A stretch of 64,000 nucleotides of DNA. Origin: Conexibacter sp. DBS9H8. GTDB lineage: Bacteria > Actinomycetota > Thermoleophilia > Solirubrobacterales > Solirubrobacteraceae. Shown piece after piece: positions 37,931 through 47,092 of the stretch. Both the position numbers and the translations under genes were made by a program. The notes beneath the pieces were generated by a model, which ran no database searches, was not told the origin of the DNA, and was given only the letters and a program-made list of their open reading frames with translations. Where the stretch lies: assembly GCF_023330685.1 (NCBI RefSeq), contig NZ_CP097128.1:1922001-1986000 (forward strand), written 5' to 3'. The number at the start of each line of letters is the position of its first letter. Position 1 is the stretch's first letter.

Positions 37931-39199
37931 TTGGCGCTGATCGCCGCGGTGATCGCGGTGATCGCGGTCGTCACGGTCGCGCCCGCCCGGTACCGGCTCG
38001 TGCTCGTCTTCAGTGACGCCTCGGGCCTGGTGAGCGGGGATGAGGTGCTCGTCGGCCCGGCCCAGGTCGGGCTCGTCGACTCGATCGGGCTCACCCCCGA
38101 CGGGCAGGCGGCGGTCACCGTCAGCCTCGACCCGGTCCTTCCGCTGCCGCTGCATGAGGGGACGGTCGCGCGGATCGAGGACAGCGGCCTGGCGAGTATC
38201 GCCGGGCACTACATCACCCTCCAGCCCGGGCCCGCTCGGGCGCCGGCCCTCGCCTCCGGGGCGACGATCCCGAGTGTCGACACCCACGCCGAGGTCTCCT
38301 TCGACGCCGTCTTCGACAGCTTCGGCGCGCCCACCCGGGCCGCGCTCGCCCGCATCATCGGCGGGGAGGCGACCGCGATCCGGGGCCGCTCGGCGGCGGC
38401 GAACGCGACCCTGCACTACCTCGATCCGGCGCTCGGTTCGACCGCGGCCCTGACGGCGGAACTGACCCGCCAGGAGGGGGCCTTCGACGGTCTGCTCGTG
38501 CACGGCGCGACGGCGCTCGGCGCTCTCGCTGCCCGGGCCGGCCAACTCGAGACGCTCGTCAGCGCGACGGCGACCGCGACCGGCGCGATCGCCGCCCGTG
38601 CGGGTGCCCTCCAGCGCACCCTCACCGTGCTGCCGCTCACCCTCACCCGCTCGCGGCGAACCCTCGCCAGCACGATCGTCACCCTCAACACGCTCGCCCC
38701 GGTCGTGAGCGTCGCCACCGGCGCCGTCCGGCGTCTCCCGGCCTTCAGCGCCGCGCTCGACACGCTGCTGCGCGTCGCCGAGCCGACGGTCACCCGTCTC
38801 GCCCGGGTGCTGCCCGCCGCCGCCGGACTGCTCAGCGCCACCCCGGGGCTGGCGCGGGCCTCTCGGGTGGCGTTCCCCGCGGACATCCGCGCGATGAACG
38901 TCTCCCAGACCCAGCTCGACACACTGCTTGCCTACACGCCGGACATCGTCTCCGCGCTCAGCGACCTCGGCCAGGCCGGTGCTTACTACGACGCCAACGG
39001 TCACTACGTCCGCACCCAGCCGTTCTTCAACGCCTTCTCGCTCACCGCGGCCAATCAGCTGACGCTGCGCTCCCCGGCCGACCGTTACGCCGGCCTCACC
39101 CACGTCAGCGCCCGCTGTCCCGGCAGCGCCGTCCAGCCCAGCCCGGACGGGTCCACCCCCTACGCGGTTCCCGGCTGTAACCCGGCCCAGACGCCATGA
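37931..39199 (+). CDS. MCE/MlaD-family protein 1 of 6
   Basis: MCE protein of about 422 aa with an N-terminal membrane helix ('ALIAAVIAVIAVVTVAPARY'), one MCE domain ('LVFSDASGLVSGDEVLVGPA', 'GHYITLQPG') and a long Ala-rich helical tail. The tail ends with 'YYDANGHYVRT'. MCE proteins form hexameric tubes or rings that move lipids between membranes or into the cell. TTG 37931 is the first conventional start but has no ribosome-binding site; an ATA at 37886 in frame does, and would add 15 basic/Ala residues before the helix. It overlaps the next gene by ATGA. Confidence 0.88.
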   Translation: MALIAAVIAVIAVVTVAPARYRLVLVFSDASGLVSGDEVLVGPAQVGLVDSIGLTPDGQAAVTVSLDPVLPLPLHEGTVARIEDSGLASIAGHYITLQPGPARAPALASGATIPSVDTHAEVSFDAVFDSFGAPTRAALARIIGGEATAIRGRSAAANATLHYLDPALGSTAALTAELTRQEGAFDGLLVHGATALGALAARAGQLETLVSATATATGAIAARAGALQRTLTVLPLTLTRSRRTLASTIVTLNTLAPVVSVATGAVRRLPAFSAALDTLLRVAEPTVTRLARVLPAAAGLLSATPGLARASRVAFPADIRAMNVSQTQLDTLLAYTPDIVSALSDLGQAGAYYDANGHYVRTQPFFNAFSLTAANQLTLRSPADRYAGLTHVSARCPGSAVQPSPDGSTPYAVPGCNPAQTP

Positions 39200-40521
39200 G
39201 CGCACGCTTGCGAGCCCTCGTCCTCCTCCTCGCCGCCGCCGGTGTCGTCTTCCTCGTCGTTCTCGACAGCCGGTCGGGACCGTCGCCCTACACGGTGCGC
39301 GCGCTGTTTGACAACGCCGGGTACGCCGCCCCGGGAGAGCAGGTGCGGATCGCCGGCGCCCCGGTCGGCACGATCGTCTCTGAAGCGGTGACCTCCGGCC
39401 ATCTCGCGGTCGTCAACCTCGCCGTCACCACCCCCGGATTCACCCCCTGGCACACCAACGCGACGTGCGCGATCCGGCCCCAGTCGCTGATCGCCGAACG
39501 CTATGTCGACTGCAGCCCCGGGACCGCCGCCGCCCCCGCGCTGCCGCTCATCCGCCGCGGCCCCGGGGCGGGAACCCACCTGCTCGGGGTCGACCGGACG
39601 AGCTCACCGATCGACCCGGACATCGTTGCGAGCATCGCCACCGAACCGGTGCGGGTCGCGCTCAGCACGATCCTCGACCAGCTCGGCACCGGGCTCGCCG
39701 CCCGCGGCAGCGACCTCAATGCGGTCATACTCCGCGCCGACCCCGGACTTGCCCAGACCAACCGTGTCTTCACCGTGCTCGCCGGCCAGGCGCGCACGCT
39801 CGCCAACCTCGCCCGGGACGCGCGGCGCGTCCTCGGTCCCCTTGCCGCCGCCCGCCGCTCCCTCGCCGGGTTCATCACCTCGGGGGCCCACACCGCGGCG
39901 GCGGCGGCGACCCAGCAGGCGGCGATCTCCGCGACGATCCACGCCCTCCCTCGGTTTCTCGTGCGCCTGCGGCCGCTGATGGCCGACCTCGGCGCCCTCG
40001 CCGACGCCGGCACCCCGGCCCTGGCGAACCTCGGATCGAGCGCCGGGGCGCTGAACCGGACCCTCACCGGCCTCGTTCCCTTCGCTTCTCGGGCCCGGAC
40101 GGCGCTGCTCGCCCTGTCGCGGGCCGCCGCGGCCTCACAGGGCGACCTCGTCGCCACCGACCCGCTCGCCGGACGCCTCGCCCGCCTCGGCACGAGCGCG
40201 ACGGCGCCGGTGCTCGCGCTGGCGAGCCTCACCCGCAGCCTGTCGGGCAGCGGGGCGATTCCGGCGCTGATGGCCCTGCTGTTCAACGGCGCCGGGGCGA
40301 CCAACGGCTTTGACGCCGACGGCCACTACCTCCGCACCGACCTGCAGGTCGGGTCCTGCACCGGCTATGCGCGTAGCCCCGTGCCGGGCTGCTCGGCGAA
40401 CTTCTCCGGCAACCCGGGCGGCCGCAGCTTCACCGCGACCGCCGCGACGGCCGCGGGGGCCGCAACGGCCGCGGCCCCGCTGCGGCGCCTGCTGAGCTAC
40501 CTCACCGGGGCGGGCCGGTGA
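39196..40521 (+). CDS. MCE/MlaD-family protein 2 of 6
   Basis: MCE protein of 441 aa: N-terminal helix ('ALVLLLAAAGVVFLVVL'), MCE domain ('VRALFDNAGYAAPGEQVRIA', 'AERYVDCSPG'), then a coiled, Ala-rich tail. The tail ends with 'NGFDADGHYLRTD', the same D-x-D/N-G-H-Y motif as in protein 1. The start overlaps the preceding stop (ATGA), and the end overlaps the next gene by 4 nt. Confidence 0.92.
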   Translation: MSARLRALVLLLAAAGVVFLVVLDSRSGPSPYTVRALFDNAGYAAPGEQVRIAGAPVGTIVSEAVTSGHLAVVNLAVTTPGFTPWHTNATCAIRPQSLIAERYVDCSPGTAAAPALPLIRRGPGAGTHLLGVDRTSSPIDPDIVASIATEPVRVALSTILDQLGTGLAARGSDLNAVILRADPGLAQTNRVFTVLAGQARTLANLARDARRVLGPLAAARRSLAGFITSGAHTAAAAATQQAAISATIHALPRFLVRLRPLMADLGALADAGTPALANLGSSAGALNRTLTGLVPFASRARTALLALSRAAAASQGDLVATDPLAGRLARLGTSATAPVLALASLTRSLSGSGAIPALMALLFNGAGATNGFDADGHYLRTDLQVGSCTGYARSPVPGCSANFSGNPGGRSFTATAATAAGAATAAAPLRRLLSYLTGAGR

Positions 40522-41942
40522 GCGCGCCGAGCCACCGCCCCGCGGCCGGCGGACGCCGGCGGGCCGCCCCGGGCGGACGCCGCCCGCCGCGCAGCCGCGC
40601 GATGATCGGGTTCGTCACGGTGATCGTGCTCGCCGTCGGGGTGCTGCTCGCCTTCGAGACGAACAACAGCGTCCCGTTCACCCCCCACTACACCCTCCAC
40701 CTCGAGTTCACCAACGCCGAGGAGCTCACCCGCGGCGCCGAGGTCCAGATGGGCGGCAGCCTGATCGGCTTCGTCAACAGCGTCAGCGCCGTCCACGGCC
40801 CCGGCGGGCGGCCGGTCGCCCGGGTCACCGTCGCCCTCGACCGGGACATCGCGCCGCTGCCCCGCACAAGCCGGTTCACGATCACCCTGAAGGGGACGAT
40901 CGGCACCAAGTACCTTGACGTCCACCTCGGCCGTGGGCGCCGCAGCTGGCCGACCGGCGCGACCGTGCCGGTCGCCGACACCGGGGCGACGGTCGACCTT
41001 GACAAGGTCCTCGGCATGTTCACCGCGCCGACGCGAGCGGGCGTGCAGGAGACGACCGACGGACTCGGGGCTGCGCTCGCGGGGCGCGGCGGAAACCTCA
41101 ACGCGGCGATCGGTGCCTTCGGGCCGCTCACCCGGGCGCTCGCGCCGGTGATGGCCAACCTCGCCGCGCCCGCCACCGACCTGCGCGGCTTCATCGGCGG
41201 CCTTGGCGCCCTCAGCAGCGCCCTCGTCCCGGTCGCCGGACCCCAGGCCGACCTCTTCCGGGGCCTCGACACCACCTTCACGGCACTCGCGGCGACCGCC
41301 CCGTCCCTCGCCGCGACGATCGCCGACAGCCCGGCGACGCTGTCGACGGTCAGCACCGACGCGCCGAGCATCGCCGCCTTCACCCGGCGGACCGCGCGGC
41401 TGCTGGACATCCTCGATCCCGGGCTGGCGACCCTGCCGGCGAGCGCCCCCGTGCTCGCCGGCGCCGTCGCCGCCGGCAACCGCACGCTCGCCCAGACCCC
41501 GCCGCTGGACCGGCGGGTCACCGCGCTCGCGGGCACCCTCGCCCGTGACAGCGCGAGCCCGACGGTGACCGCCGGCCTTGACCGGCTCACCCTCACCGCC
41601 CTCCACCTCCGCTCGCCCCTCGCGTTCCTCGCCCCGGTCCAGACCGGCTGTGACTACCTCAGCACCCTGCTGGCGAACCTCGCCAGCACCCTGTCGGATC
41701 AGGTCGGCAACGGAACCGTGCTCCGCTTCGTGCTCGTCGCCATCGACGACGTCACCGGCGGGGAGGCGGTCCCGTCCCAGCACCCCTACCTCAGCACGAG
41801 TACCGCCGGGGGGATCCACCACGGGCCGCTCCACGCCGACGTGGCGCCCGACACCATGTCACCCGGCGAGCCGGCGCTCTGCAGCGCCGGCAACGAGCAG
41901 TACACGCCCACACGCGCCCAGATTGGAACCGGCGGTGCCTGA
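40518..41942 (+). CDS. MCE/MlaD-family protein 3 of 6
   Basis: MCE protein of 474 aa. An Arg/Pro-rich cytoplasmic head of 30 residues precedes the helix 'MIGFVTVIVLAVGVLLAF'. The MCE domain includes 'LEFTNAEELTRGAEVQMGGS' and 'GTKYLDVHLG'. The long Ala-rich tail follows and ends in a region with two Cys but without the D-x-D/N-G-H-Y motif seen in proteins 1, 2 and 4. The start is GTG in GTGA overlap; the end overlaps the next gene by 8 nt (GTGCCTGA). Confidence 0.92.
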   Translation: MSAPSHRPAAGGRRRAAPGGRRPPRSRAMIGFVTVIVLAVGVLLAFETNNSVPFTPHYTLHLEFTNAEELTRGAEVQMGGSLIGFVNSVSAVHGPGGRPVARVTVALDRDIAPLPRTSRFTITLKGTIGTKYLDVHLGRGRRSWPTGATVPVADTGATVDLDKVLGMFTAPTRAGVQETTDGLGAALAGRGGNLNAAIGAFGPLTRALAPVMANLAAPATDLRGFIGGLGALSSALVPVAGPQADLFRGLDTTFTALAATAPSLAATIADSPATLSTVSTDAPSIAAFTRRTARLLDILDPGLATLPASAPVLAGAVAAGNRTLAQTPPLDRRVTALAGTLARDSASPTVTAGLDRLTLTALHLRSPLAFLAPVQTGCDYLSTLLANLASTLSDQVGNGTVLRFVLVAIDDVTGGEAVPSQHPYLSTSTAGGIHHGPLHADVAPDTMSPGEPALCSAGNEQYTPTRAQIGTGGA

Positions 41943-43377
41943 GCGGCCGTTCCGTCTGCGCCGGATCCTCCGCGCCGCCCGGCCCTCCGGACGGCGGCCG
42001 CCGCGTTCGCGTCGCCGCGCGGCGGCCGGCGCGCTGCTCCTGCTCGGCGTCGTCGTCTACCTCGTCTTCGGCGGGGGGCTGCCGTGGGCTGGATCCCCGT
42101 TCCAGCTCCGCGCCGTGTTCACCGCCAACACCGGCCTGCAGATCGGCTCGCCCGTCCGGGTTGCCGGCGTCGACGTCGGTGAGGTCACCGCCGTCGCACC
42201 GATCCGCGGATCGACGAACGCCGGCCTCGTCACGATGTCCCTCACGCCGGCGGCCCTGCCCCTCCACGCCGGGGCGACCGCGACGATCCAGTCCCGCACC
42301 TTCCTCGAGGGCAACTTCGCCGTCGCGCTCACCCAGGGCAGTCCGTCGGCCCCGACGCTCCGTTCCGGGGCGACCCTGCCGGCCGCCGACACCGCCGGCC
42401 CCGTCCAGCTTGACCGCGTCCTCTCGAGCCTGACGACGCCGGTCCGGGCGAGCCTCGACCGCCTGCTCAGCGGGCTCGCCGGCGCCCTCGCCGACGGTGG
42501 GGCGGGGGCGATCAACCGCTCCCTCGGTGAGACGACGGCCGCCCTCCGGGCCGGGGCGATCGTCAATGAGGCGCTGCTCGGCGGCCGTCCCCACGATCTC
42601 AGCGGGGCCGTCGGCGGCCTCGCGGCCAGCTTCGGCGCGCTCGCCCACCACGCCCGGGCCCTCACCGGGCTCGTCACCGGGTTCGCGGCGACGATGGCGA
42701 CGCTCGCCGGCGCACAGCAGGCGCTCGGGGCGACCGTCGCGCGGCTCCCCGGCACCCTCGATGCCGCCGACACCGCGTCGGCCCGGCTCGAGGTCACCCT
42801 TCCCCGGCTCGGCCGCTTCGGCGTGAACCTGCTGCCCGCCCTCCATCGCCTCCCGACGACGATCACGACGACGCTGCCGTGGCTGGATGCTCTCAGCACG
42901 CTCACCGACGGCGCCCACCTCGGCGGCCTCCTCATCCCGCTCGACCCAGCGGTCACCGCGGCCGCGCAGACCGCCCGCGCGGCAACCCCGCTGCTGCGCC
43001 AGCTCGCCGCGCTCGCGCGGTGTGTCAGCCATGACCTCGTCCCGACCGGCAACGAGACGATCCGCGACCCCGGCGCCGCGCCGAGCGGCGTTCCCGTCTA
43101 TGACGAGCTGTTCCAGTCCGCGGTCGGGTTCGCCTCCTCGGCCCAGAACTTCGACGGCAACGGCCGCTACCTCCGGTCGTTGATCGGCGGCGGGTCGATC
43201 CCCGTCCACACCCGCTCGCTGCCGGTCAACGGGCCCCTGTTCGGCAACGCGGTGCTCAACCCGCTCGGCAGCCGGCCGCTGCTGCCCGCCACCGCGCCGA
43301 CGGTGACGACGACGACTCCGTGTGGGAACGTGTCCCCGCCCGACCTCAACGCCGTCAGCACCGGAGGGACCCCGTGA
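41935..43377 (+). CDS. MCE/MlaD-family protein 4 of 6
   Basis: MCE protein of 480 aa with a very basic head, helix 'AAAGALLLLGVVVYLVF', MCE domain ('AVFTANTGLQIGSPVRVAGV', 'EGNFAVALTQG') and helical tail containing 'NFDGNGRYLRS'. GTG 41935 was chosen because its 8-nt overlap with the previous gene (GTGCCTGA) matches other overlaps in this window. It overlaps the next gene by GTGA. Confidence 0.9.
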   Translation: MPERPFRLRRILRAARPSGRRPPRSRRRAAAGALLLLGVVVYLVFGGGLPWAGSPFQLRAVFTANTGLQIGSPVRVAGVDVGEVTAVAPIRGSTNAGLVTMSLTPAALPLHAGATATIQSRTFLEGNFAVALTQGSPSAPTLRSGATLPAADTAGPVQLDRVLSSLTTPVRASLDRLLSGLAGALADGGAGAINRSLGETTAALRAGAIVNEALLGGRPHDLSGAVGGLAASFGALAHHARALTGLVTGFAATMATLAGAQQALGATVARLPGTLDAADTASARLEVTLPRLGRFGVNLLPALHRLPTTITTTLPWLDALSTLTDGAHLGGLLIPLDPAVTAAAQTARAATPLLRQLAALARCVSHDLVPTGNETIRDPGAAPSGVPVYDELFQSAVGFASSAQNFDGNGRYLRSLIGGGSIPVHTRSLPVNGPLFGNAVLNPLGSRPLLPATAPTVTTTTPCGNVSPPDLNAVSTGGTP

Positions 43378-44690
43378 GGCGCGCGCTGTCGGCCCACCGC
43401 CGCGACGCGATCGCGGTCCTCGGGCTGCTTGTCCTCGCGCTCGCGAGCGCCGGATACATCCTCGCCCACCAGGCCTCCTTCACACTGTTCGACCGTTTCT
43501 ACGTCGTCCACGCCGACTTCGCGACCGCCGCCGCTGTCAGTCCCGGGCAGGGGGAGGCGGTCACGATCGCCGGGGTTCCCGTCGGGGTCGTCGGCGCGGT
43601 CACGCTCCAGGACGGACATGCGGTGGTGACGATGGACATCGACCGCGCCGACGCCCCGATCTATGCGAACGCGACCGTGCTCCTGCGTGAACGGACGCCG
43701 CTGAAGGACATGTACCTCTCCCTCGACCCCGGCACCGCCGAGGCCGGGGCGATCCCCGACGGGGGCACCCTCGGACTCGGACAGACCAAACCGGACATCA
43801 ACATCAACGCGATCCTCTCCTCCCTCGACGCCGACACCCGCACCTACCTGCTGCTCGCCCTCTCCGGCGGGGCGACCGCCCTGTCGGGCCGGTCCCCGGC
43901 CGCCCTCCGGGCCGTGTTCAAGCGGTTCCCGCCGCTGCTGGAGAACACCGTCACCTTCACCCGCCTGCTCGCCCGCCGCAGCACCGACCTGCGCGCGGCG
44001 ATCAGCGACCTCGACGCGGTCGCCGGGGCCCTCGGCGGCGTCGACGGGGCGCTCGGCACGCTCGTGTCGGCATCGAACCGCGACTTCGGCGCGATCGCCG
44101 GCCAGGACGGCGCCCTCGGCCGCGCCCTCGCTGCCGCCCCCGCGACGCTGGCCCAGACCGAGACCGCCCTCACCGCGGTCGGCCGCTTCGGGGCGGTCGC
44201 CGCCCCGGCGCTGGACCGGCTCACCCCGTTCACCCACGCCCTCGCCCCGGCGCTGGCGGCGCTCTCCCCGCTCGCCGCCGCGACCACCCGGCCGATCACT
44301 ACACAGCTCAGCCCGTTCACGGCGGCGATCACCCCACTCGCGCGGACGCTCGCGCCCGCCGGGGCGAGCCTCGCCACCGACGCTCCGCCGCTGACGAGCG
44401 CGCTGACGGTCCTCAACGCGCTCCTCAACGCCCTCGCCCACCGGCCCGGGACCGGCAACAGCTACCTGTTCTGGGGCGCCTGGCTCGCCCACAACGTCGA
44501 CAGCGTCCTCTCCCTCCAGGACGCCGACGGCGCGGTCGCCCAGAGCCTGTTCATGGCCAGCTGCCCCGCCCTCGGCCTGCTTGAGAACGAACTCGCCCAG
44601 AACCAACCGTCGATCGGCGCGCTGCTCGCCCTCCTCAACGCGCCCGACGCCGCGACCCTGCACGCCTCCTCCTGCCCGGCGGCCGGCTGA
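43374..44690 (+). CDS. MCE/MlaD-family protein 5 of 6
   Basis: MCE protein of 438 aa: helix 'AIAVLGLLVLALASAGYIL', MCE domain ('HADFATAAAVSPGQGEAVTI', 'KDMYLSLDPG'), then a tail of repeated Ala/Leu-rich heptads. It has a C-terminal region with two Cys. GTG start in GTGA overlap with protein 4, and TGATG overlap with protein 6. Confidence 0.91.
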   Translation: MRRALSAHRRDAIAVLGLLVLALASAGYILAHQASFTLFDRFYVVHADFATAAAVSPGQGEAVTIAGVPVGVVGAVTLQDGHAVVTMDIDRADAPIYANATVLLRERTPLKDMYLSLDPGTAEAGAIPDGGTLGLGQTKPDININAILSSLDADTRTYLLLALSGGATALSGRSPAALRAVFKRFPPLLENTVTFTRLLARRSTDLRAAISDLDAVAGALGGVDGALGTLVSASNRDFGAIAGQDGALGRALAAAPATLAQTETALTAVGRFGAVAAPALDRLTPFTHALAPALAALSPLAAATTRPITTQLSPFTAAITPLARTLAPAGASLATDAPPLTSALTVLNALLNALAHRPGTGNSYLFWGAWLAHNVDSVLSLQDADGAVAQSLFMASCPALGLLENELAQNQPSIGALLALLNAPDAATLHASSCPAAG

Positions 44691-46150
44691 TGGACACACT
44701 CGCCCCCCGCCGCTCCCGGGTCGCCCTGATGCTCGCCTTCACGCTCTCCTGCGTCGGGCTGTTGATCTTCCTCTGGATCGCCTTCGGCGGCGCCCTCCCG
44801 CTCGCCCCCGCCGGCTACGACCTCACCGCCGAGTTCCCCCAGGCGACCGAGCTCGGGGTCCAGGACGACGTGGAGATCGCCGGGGTGACCGTCGGCAAGG
44901 TGATCGCCGTCAGCCCCGACCGCCGCACCGGGCTCACCCGCGCGGTCCTGCAGATCGACCACCAGTACGCCCCCCGGCCCGCGGACACGCGCGCGATCCT
45001 GCGGGCCAAATCGCTGCTCGGGGAGACCTACGTCGCCCTCAGCCCCGGCGATCCTCACGGGCCGATGCTCCCCGACGGTGGCGCCATCCCGGCCGCCCAG
45101 GTTGCCCCGACGGTCTCCTTCGCCCAGATCCTCAACACGTTCGGGCCCCGCACGCGGGCGGCGTTCGAGACCTGGATGCAGGACGGCGGGCTCGCCCTGA
45201 CGGGCCGCGGAGAGGATTTCAACGCCGCGATCGCTCAGCTCACGCCGTTCGGCAGCCACGTCGGCGCGGTCCTCGCCGTCCTCGCCCGCGACGGCACCGC
45301 AACCCGTACCCTGCTCGCCCAGGGAACGGTCGTGCTCGACGCCCTCAGCCACAGCCCGGCCCGTCTCGCCGGGCTGATCACCAACGCGGACACCGTGTTC
45401 GCCAGCACCGCCCGGCGAGCGGCCGCGCTCGGCGCCGCCGTCACCGCGTTCCCCGCTTTCCTCCGGACCGCCGCCGTCGCGGTCGCCCGCCTGCAGCGCT
45501 TCAGCGTCGAGACCGGGCCGCTCGTGGGCACTCTCACCACCGCCGCACCCGCGTTCGCCTCGGCGCTGGCACGGCTGCAGGCGATCGCCCCCGGCCTCGA
45601 CAGCGCCCTCGGAGAGCTCGGCCCCGTCAGCGCCCGCTCACGGGCGGGCGTCCCGGCCCTGCAGGGGGTGCTGCGCGGCGCGGTGCCGCTGCTCGCCCGC
45701 GCGACCCCGTACCTCGGCACGGTCGTCCCGATCGTCGATGAGATCAACGCCTACCGTCGGGAGCTCGCCGCGGCCATCGCCAACGGGGCCGCGAGTACCG
45801 AGGCGACGAGCCCGAGCCTCACCTCGAGCCGGCTCGTCCACTACCTGCGGATCTCCGCTCCGGTCAACCCCGAGGCGCTCACCGCCTTTCCGGCCCGTCC
45901 GAGCTCGAACCGCACCAACCCCTACATGGCCCCCGGCGGGGAGACCGCGCTGCTGACCGGGCTCGCGAGTTTCGCCGGCTACCTGTGCACGAGCACGCCG
46001 CTGCCGAGCATCGGCGCCGGAGTGCCCGCTAGCCTTGCCAAGGTGCTGTTGTCGGTCTACTACACCGACAACCCCAGCGGGCCGGCGTGCAGGGCGCAGG
46101 CGCCGCTGGCGCTCAGCATGACCTTCCCCCACCTACACCCCCTGCCCTGA
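44690..46150 (+). CDS. MCE/MlaD-family protein 6 of 6
   Basis: MCE protein of 486 aa: helix 'VALMLAFTLSCVGLLIFLWI', MCE domain ('AEFPQATELGVQDDVEIAGV', 'GETYVALSPG') and an Ala-rich tail. The Cys in the hydrophobic stretch is not in a good lipobox, so a lipoprotein as in some mycobacterial MceE proteins is not clearly supported. It is the last mce gene and is followed 14 nt later by a secreted-protein gene. Confidence 0.92.
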   Translation: MDTLAPRRSRVALMLAFTLSCVGLLIFLWIAFGGALPLAPAGYDLTAEFPQATELGVQDDVEIAGVTVGKVIAVSPDRRTGLTRAVLQIDHQYAPRPADTRAILRAKSLLGETYVALSPGDPHGPMLPDGGAIPAAQVAPTVSFAQILNTFGPRTRAAFETWMQDGGLALTGRGEDFNAAIAQLTPFGSHVGAVLAVLARDGTATRTLLAQGTVVLDALSHSPARLAGLITNADTVFASTARRAAALGAAVTAFPAFLRTAAVAVARLQRFSVETGPLVGTLTTAAPAFASALARLQAIAPGLDSALGELGPVSARSRAGVPALQGVLRGAVPLLARATPYLGTVVPIVDEINAYRRELAAAIANGAASTEATSPSLTSSRLVHYLRISAPVNPEALTAFPARPSSNRTNPYMAPGGETALLTGLASFAGYLCTSTPLPSIGAGVPASLAKVLLSVYYTDNPSGPACRAQAPLALSMTFPHLHPLP

Positions 46151-46164
46151 AGGAGAGAGAGAAT

Positions 46165-46953
46165 ATGAGACGGATGCGAACTGTCGCGCTTGGCGCGGCC
46201 GCCCTCGTCATGCTGGTCCTTGCCGGAGCCGCCTTCGCGGCGTCGCTGAACACCTACAAGGCGAGCGTCACCCTCAAGCAGAACGGTGCCGGCAGCCCGA
46301 AGAAGCCGGTCGCCCTCGGGCTCGTCGAGACGCTCGGCGCGGCGCCCGCCACCCCCGGAAACGCCAACGCCGACCCGCTCACCAACATCACCCTGACCCT
46401 CCCGAAGGTCACCTTCCACGCCGCCGGGTTCCCCGTCTGCAGCGTCGCGACGATCGCCAAGGCTCGCAACGACGCCAAGTGTCCCGCCCGCGCGCTCGTC
46501 GCGACCGGGCCGGTGAGCGCCGCCCTGTGGGGTCCGTCCACCCCGACGATGAAGGGGTACGCCTGTGACCCGGTGCTCGACGTCTGGAACGCCGGGCGCG
46601 GGAAGCTCACCTACTTCTTCAAGATCCCGCCCGGCCACACCTGCGCCGGCCTGTCCACCGGCGCGGTTGCGCCGTGGACCGGCAGCCTGCGGGAGGTGCA
46701 CGGCGCCTTGGTCAACGACACCCCGCTGCCGCCGGACGTCTCGACCAACGCGGGCAACATCGGCCTGTACAGCTCGCTCGAGGCCGAGAAGCTCACGTTC
46801 GTGAAGCGGACAGAGACGGTCAAGCACCACACGTTCGCGTTCCTCTCCTCCGTCGGCTGCGTGAAGGGCTCGCGCCCGTTCACGGTGACCTACACGGCGA
46901 CGAACGGCACGACGAAGCAGACGAGCTCCGTGAAGGGGACCGCCAAGTGCTGA
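46165..46953 (+). CDS. Secreted six-cysteine protein of unknown function
   Basis: A 262-aa protein with a clear signal peptide: basic start, hydrophobic core 'VALGAAALVMLVLAGAAFA' and a likely cleavage after AFA. The mature part has six Cys ('FPVCSVATI', 'DAKCPARA', 'GYACDPV', 'GHTCAGL', 'VGCVKGS', 'TAKC'), suggesting three disulfides, and is rich in beta-type sequence. I do not recognise a named family. AGGAG lies 9 nt upstream. It directly follows six MCE genes and precedes a strong terminator, so it is probably a periplasmic or surface partner of the MCE system. Confidence 0.85.
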   Translation: MRRMRTVALGAAALVMLVLAGAAFAASLNTYKASVTLKQNGAGSPKKPVALGLVETLGAAPATPGNANADPLTNITLTLPKVTFHAAGFPVCSVATIAKARNDAKCPARALVATGPVSAALWGPSTPTMKGYACDPVLDVWNAGRGKLTYFFKIPPGHTCAGLSTGAVAPWTGSLREVHGALVNDTPLPPDVSTNAGNIGLYSSLEAEKLTFVKRTETVKHHTFAFLSSVGCVKGSRPFTVTYTATNGTTKQTSSVKGTAKC

Positions 46954-46967
46954 GCTGAGCGCCGCGG

Positions 46968-47000
46968 CGGGGGTGGGGTCCTTTTGAGACCCCACCCCCG
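46968..47000 (+). terminator. Strong terminator of the mce operon
   Basis: CGGGGGTGGGGTC (46968-46980) and GACCCCACCCCCG (46988-47000) form a perfect 13-bp stem with loop CTTTTGA. There is no U-tract after it. Confidence 0.75.
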
Positions 47001-47079
47001 GGGGACCGCCCCGGCCGACCGCCCCCCGTTCGGGTGGACTCCGCGGGGGGCGCGTACCGCAGCCGACGGGCGCGGCGTA

Positions 47080-47085
47080 TAGGGT
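47080..47085 (+). promoter_or_regulatory. -10 box of a leaderless promoter (fab operon)
   Basis: TAGGGT, within TATAGGGT, ends 7 nt before the fabD ATG. It is the only promoter candidate for the FAS-II cluster between the mce terminator and fabD. Confidence 0.5.
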
Positions 47086-47092
47086 GCAGCCG

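Noticed and set aside
44690..44770. Lipobox in MCE protein 6
   Set aside because: The Cys in the N-terminal helix lacks the L-x-(G/A/S)-C context and sits within the hydrophobic core.
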